DNA from: JARLGU01 sp036504535 | GTDB taxonomy: Bacteria; Armatimonadota; Armatimonadia; Armatimonadales; Capsulimonadaceae | Assembly (NCBI GenBank): GCA_036504535.1 | Contig: DASXUY010000058.1 | Location: 8,317 to 72,316 of the forward strand | Length of the DNA stretch: 64,000 nucleotides | Direction of reading: 5' to 3' | Part shown: positions 62,927 to 64,000 of the stretch, in pieces | How the letters are laid out: each line of letters opens with the position of its first letter | Numbering within the stretch: the first letter of the stretch is position 1 | Translations under genes and position numbers: made by a program | Notes under the pieces: generated by a model | Databases searched by the model: none | Seen by the model: only the letters and a program-made list of their open reading frames with translations | Told to the model about the DNA's origin: nothing

Positions 62927-63808
62927 ATGGCCAGTATCGCCACCTTTGTATCTTATTCCGTTATGGTCAACAACTACTTTTATACGGATCGCGCCGCGGC
63001 TATCGCCGACAATATCCATGTACGCCTCTTTGAAGCGCGAACCCAGCCTATCGACGCCGCTTGGAACACGCCGGACGTTCAGAGTACGTACTGGCGGCTG
63101 TACCTGAACGCGGCCGATGGCGCGTCTCTGATCCTTTCAGACCAAACGTACCCGCTGCGTGCGGGGCGACTCTACTTTGTTCCGGCGGGTGTCCACTTCT
63201 CGTGCAGCAACACAATGACGCTGGAGCACTTCTATATTCACTTTGACCTGCTCCAGATGCCACTTGCTGCAATGACAGTACTGTTCTCGTCGCCGCTCGA
63301 ACTCCCCGCGGGAAGCGATGTGCAGATCGAGGCGTCGGAAATTGCGCAAAGTCTTAAGGCCATCCACGCTACCGACTTGCGGATGCATTTTCGCCTCAAG
63401 GGGCTTATCTACAACTCGCTCGCACGATACCTTGAAGGTCTTACCGACGAGCAAACGTCTGCCCTCGCAAGACTCGTCACCGCCCTCGCGCCTCTCCAGC
63501 CAGCACTCGACCATATCGAACGCGATCCCGCTGCCCGTTTGCGCAACGATGACCTGGCCGCGCTCTGCTGCATGAGCGAAGACCACTTCATCCGACGGTT
63601 CCGGCAATCGCTCGGCGATACACCGGCCAACTATATCCAGCAACGTCGAGTGACACTCGCCGCGCAGCAACTGCTCTTCACCGATGCCAGTATCGAGGCG
63701 ATCGCCGACAGCACGGGGTTTGGCAACCGCTACTACTTCACACGCGTCTTCACCCGGCGCATCGGGCTCAGCCCCGCAGCGTACCGCGGGATGTCGCATG
63801 GCCGGTAA
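62927..63808 (+). CDS. AraC-family transcriptional regulator
   Basis: The 293-residue protein has an N-terminal cupin-like sensor (about 35-120: WRLYLNAADGASLILSDQTYPLRAGRLYFVPAGVHFS) and a C-terminal AraC double helix-turn-helix (about 195-290: LAALCCMSEDHFIRRFRQSLGDTPANYIQQRRV, IEAIADSTGFGNRYYFTRVFTRRIGLSPAAYR). ATG 62927 is preceded by AGG at 8 nt. It is divergent from the UroD-like gene and probably controls it and perhaps the CBM9/LamG pair. An alternative start at 62963 would lose 12 residues before the cupin. Confidence 0.93.
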   Translation: MASIATFVSYSVMVNNYFYTDRAAAIADNIHVRLFEARTQPIDAAWNTPDVQSTYWRLYLNAADGASLILSDQTYPLRAGRLYFVPAGVHFSCSNTMTLEHFYIHFDLLQMPLAAMTVLFSSPLELPAGSDVQIEASEIAQSLKAIHATDLRMHFRLKGLIYNSLARYLEGLTDEQTSALARLVTALAPLQPALDHIERDPAARLRNDDLAALCCMSEDHFIRRFRQSLGDTPANYIQQRRVTLAAQQLLFTDASIEAIADSTGFGNRYYFTRVFTRRIGLSPAAYRGMSHGR

Positions 63809-63976
63809 AGTAGCGATGGGAATTTGTGAAGATGCCGCTGGCGGCCCCTCATGCCGGGGAGGCACCAGCGTGACGCTGGACCCATATCGCCGCAGAGCCA
63901 GCGATGTGGCAGTTGGTGGGGATGGTTTGGCGTGAGGTGGAGTGGGGGCTTTGTTGGAGATTGGGCGATGTGTCGT
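63809..63976 (+). other. 3' intergenic stretch
   Basis: It contains the hairpin CCAGC-GTGAC-GCTGG (63867-63881), a possible transcription end for the AraC gene. Nothing else gene-like is visible. Confidence 0.35.
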
Positions 63977-64000
63977 GGGGGGGGGGGGGGGGGGGGGGGG
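63977..64000 (+). other. homopolymer of 24 G at window end
   Basis: An uninterrupted G-run at the very end of the sequence is typical of no-signal calls in two-colour sequencing chemistry and probably marks a contig end, not biology. Confidence 0.75.

Overview
The window looks like chromosomal DNA of a free-living, GC-rich carbohydrate degrader. Three pseudopilin-like DUF1559 proteins share an N-terminus (FTLIELLVVIAIIAILAAIL followed by FPVFAxAREKA) and a C-terminal H-x9-DG motif, and the window is rich in GH29-type fucosidases and SBBP, IPT, LamG and discoidin domains. From memory this combination is most typical of Armatimonadota (Capsulimonas-like). Planctomycetes or Lentisphaerae are less likely because no sulfatase is seen. 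This placement is inference. Coordinates 1-31636 form one long plus-strand glycoside hydrolase locus: a 5'-truncated GH29, a second GH29, a LacI-type regulator with a recognisable promoter and operator, a pseudopilin, another GH29, two very large secreted GH2-like proteins, an (alpha/alpha)6-barrel hydrolase, a GH29 with discoidin domain, a secreted GH39/GH5-like enzyme, a GH42/GHL6-like enzyme, a GH5-like enzyme, a GH106-like enzyme and a further GH29.

Coordinates 31637-32467 are non-coding and full of repeats. They are followed by a minus-strand 2-hydroxyacid dehydrogenase, a DUF1080 protein, a minus-strand GH38 alpha-mannosidase, a 1473-residue SBBP/IPT secreted protein, a degenerate OmpR-type regulator, a second pseudopilin, a 1006-residue secreted proline-rich protein of unknown function, and an SGNH esterase with a discoidin domain. 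Coordinates 49977-51419 are a second repeat field. The remainder holds a minus-strand set (NHL beta-propeller, GH29, small membrane protein), a GntR/LacI hybrid regulator, a third pseudopilin, a LamG/TIM-barrel secreted protein overlapping a CBM9-like secreted protein, and a divergent UroD-like/AraC pair. The final 24 bases are all G and look like a sequencing artefact at a contig end.

The enzymes together suggest degradation of a complex, fucose-, mannose- and possibly rhamnose-bearing polysaccharide or glycoprotein glycan. Secreted GH2-, GH39- and LamG-type proteins would act outside, and leaderless GH29, GH5, GH38 and GH106-like enzymes would finish oligosaccharides inside the cell. No transporter is visible. 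The most interesting organisation is that all three pseudopilin genes lie directly downstream of a transcription regulator, in the same direction, and upstream of secreted or glycan-acting proteins. The second point of interest is a pair of roughly 300-350 bp repeats, each carrying a minus-strand consensus promoter followed by hairpins and a palindromic block, which could encode a small RNA. All functions are inferred by reading; no database search was possible.
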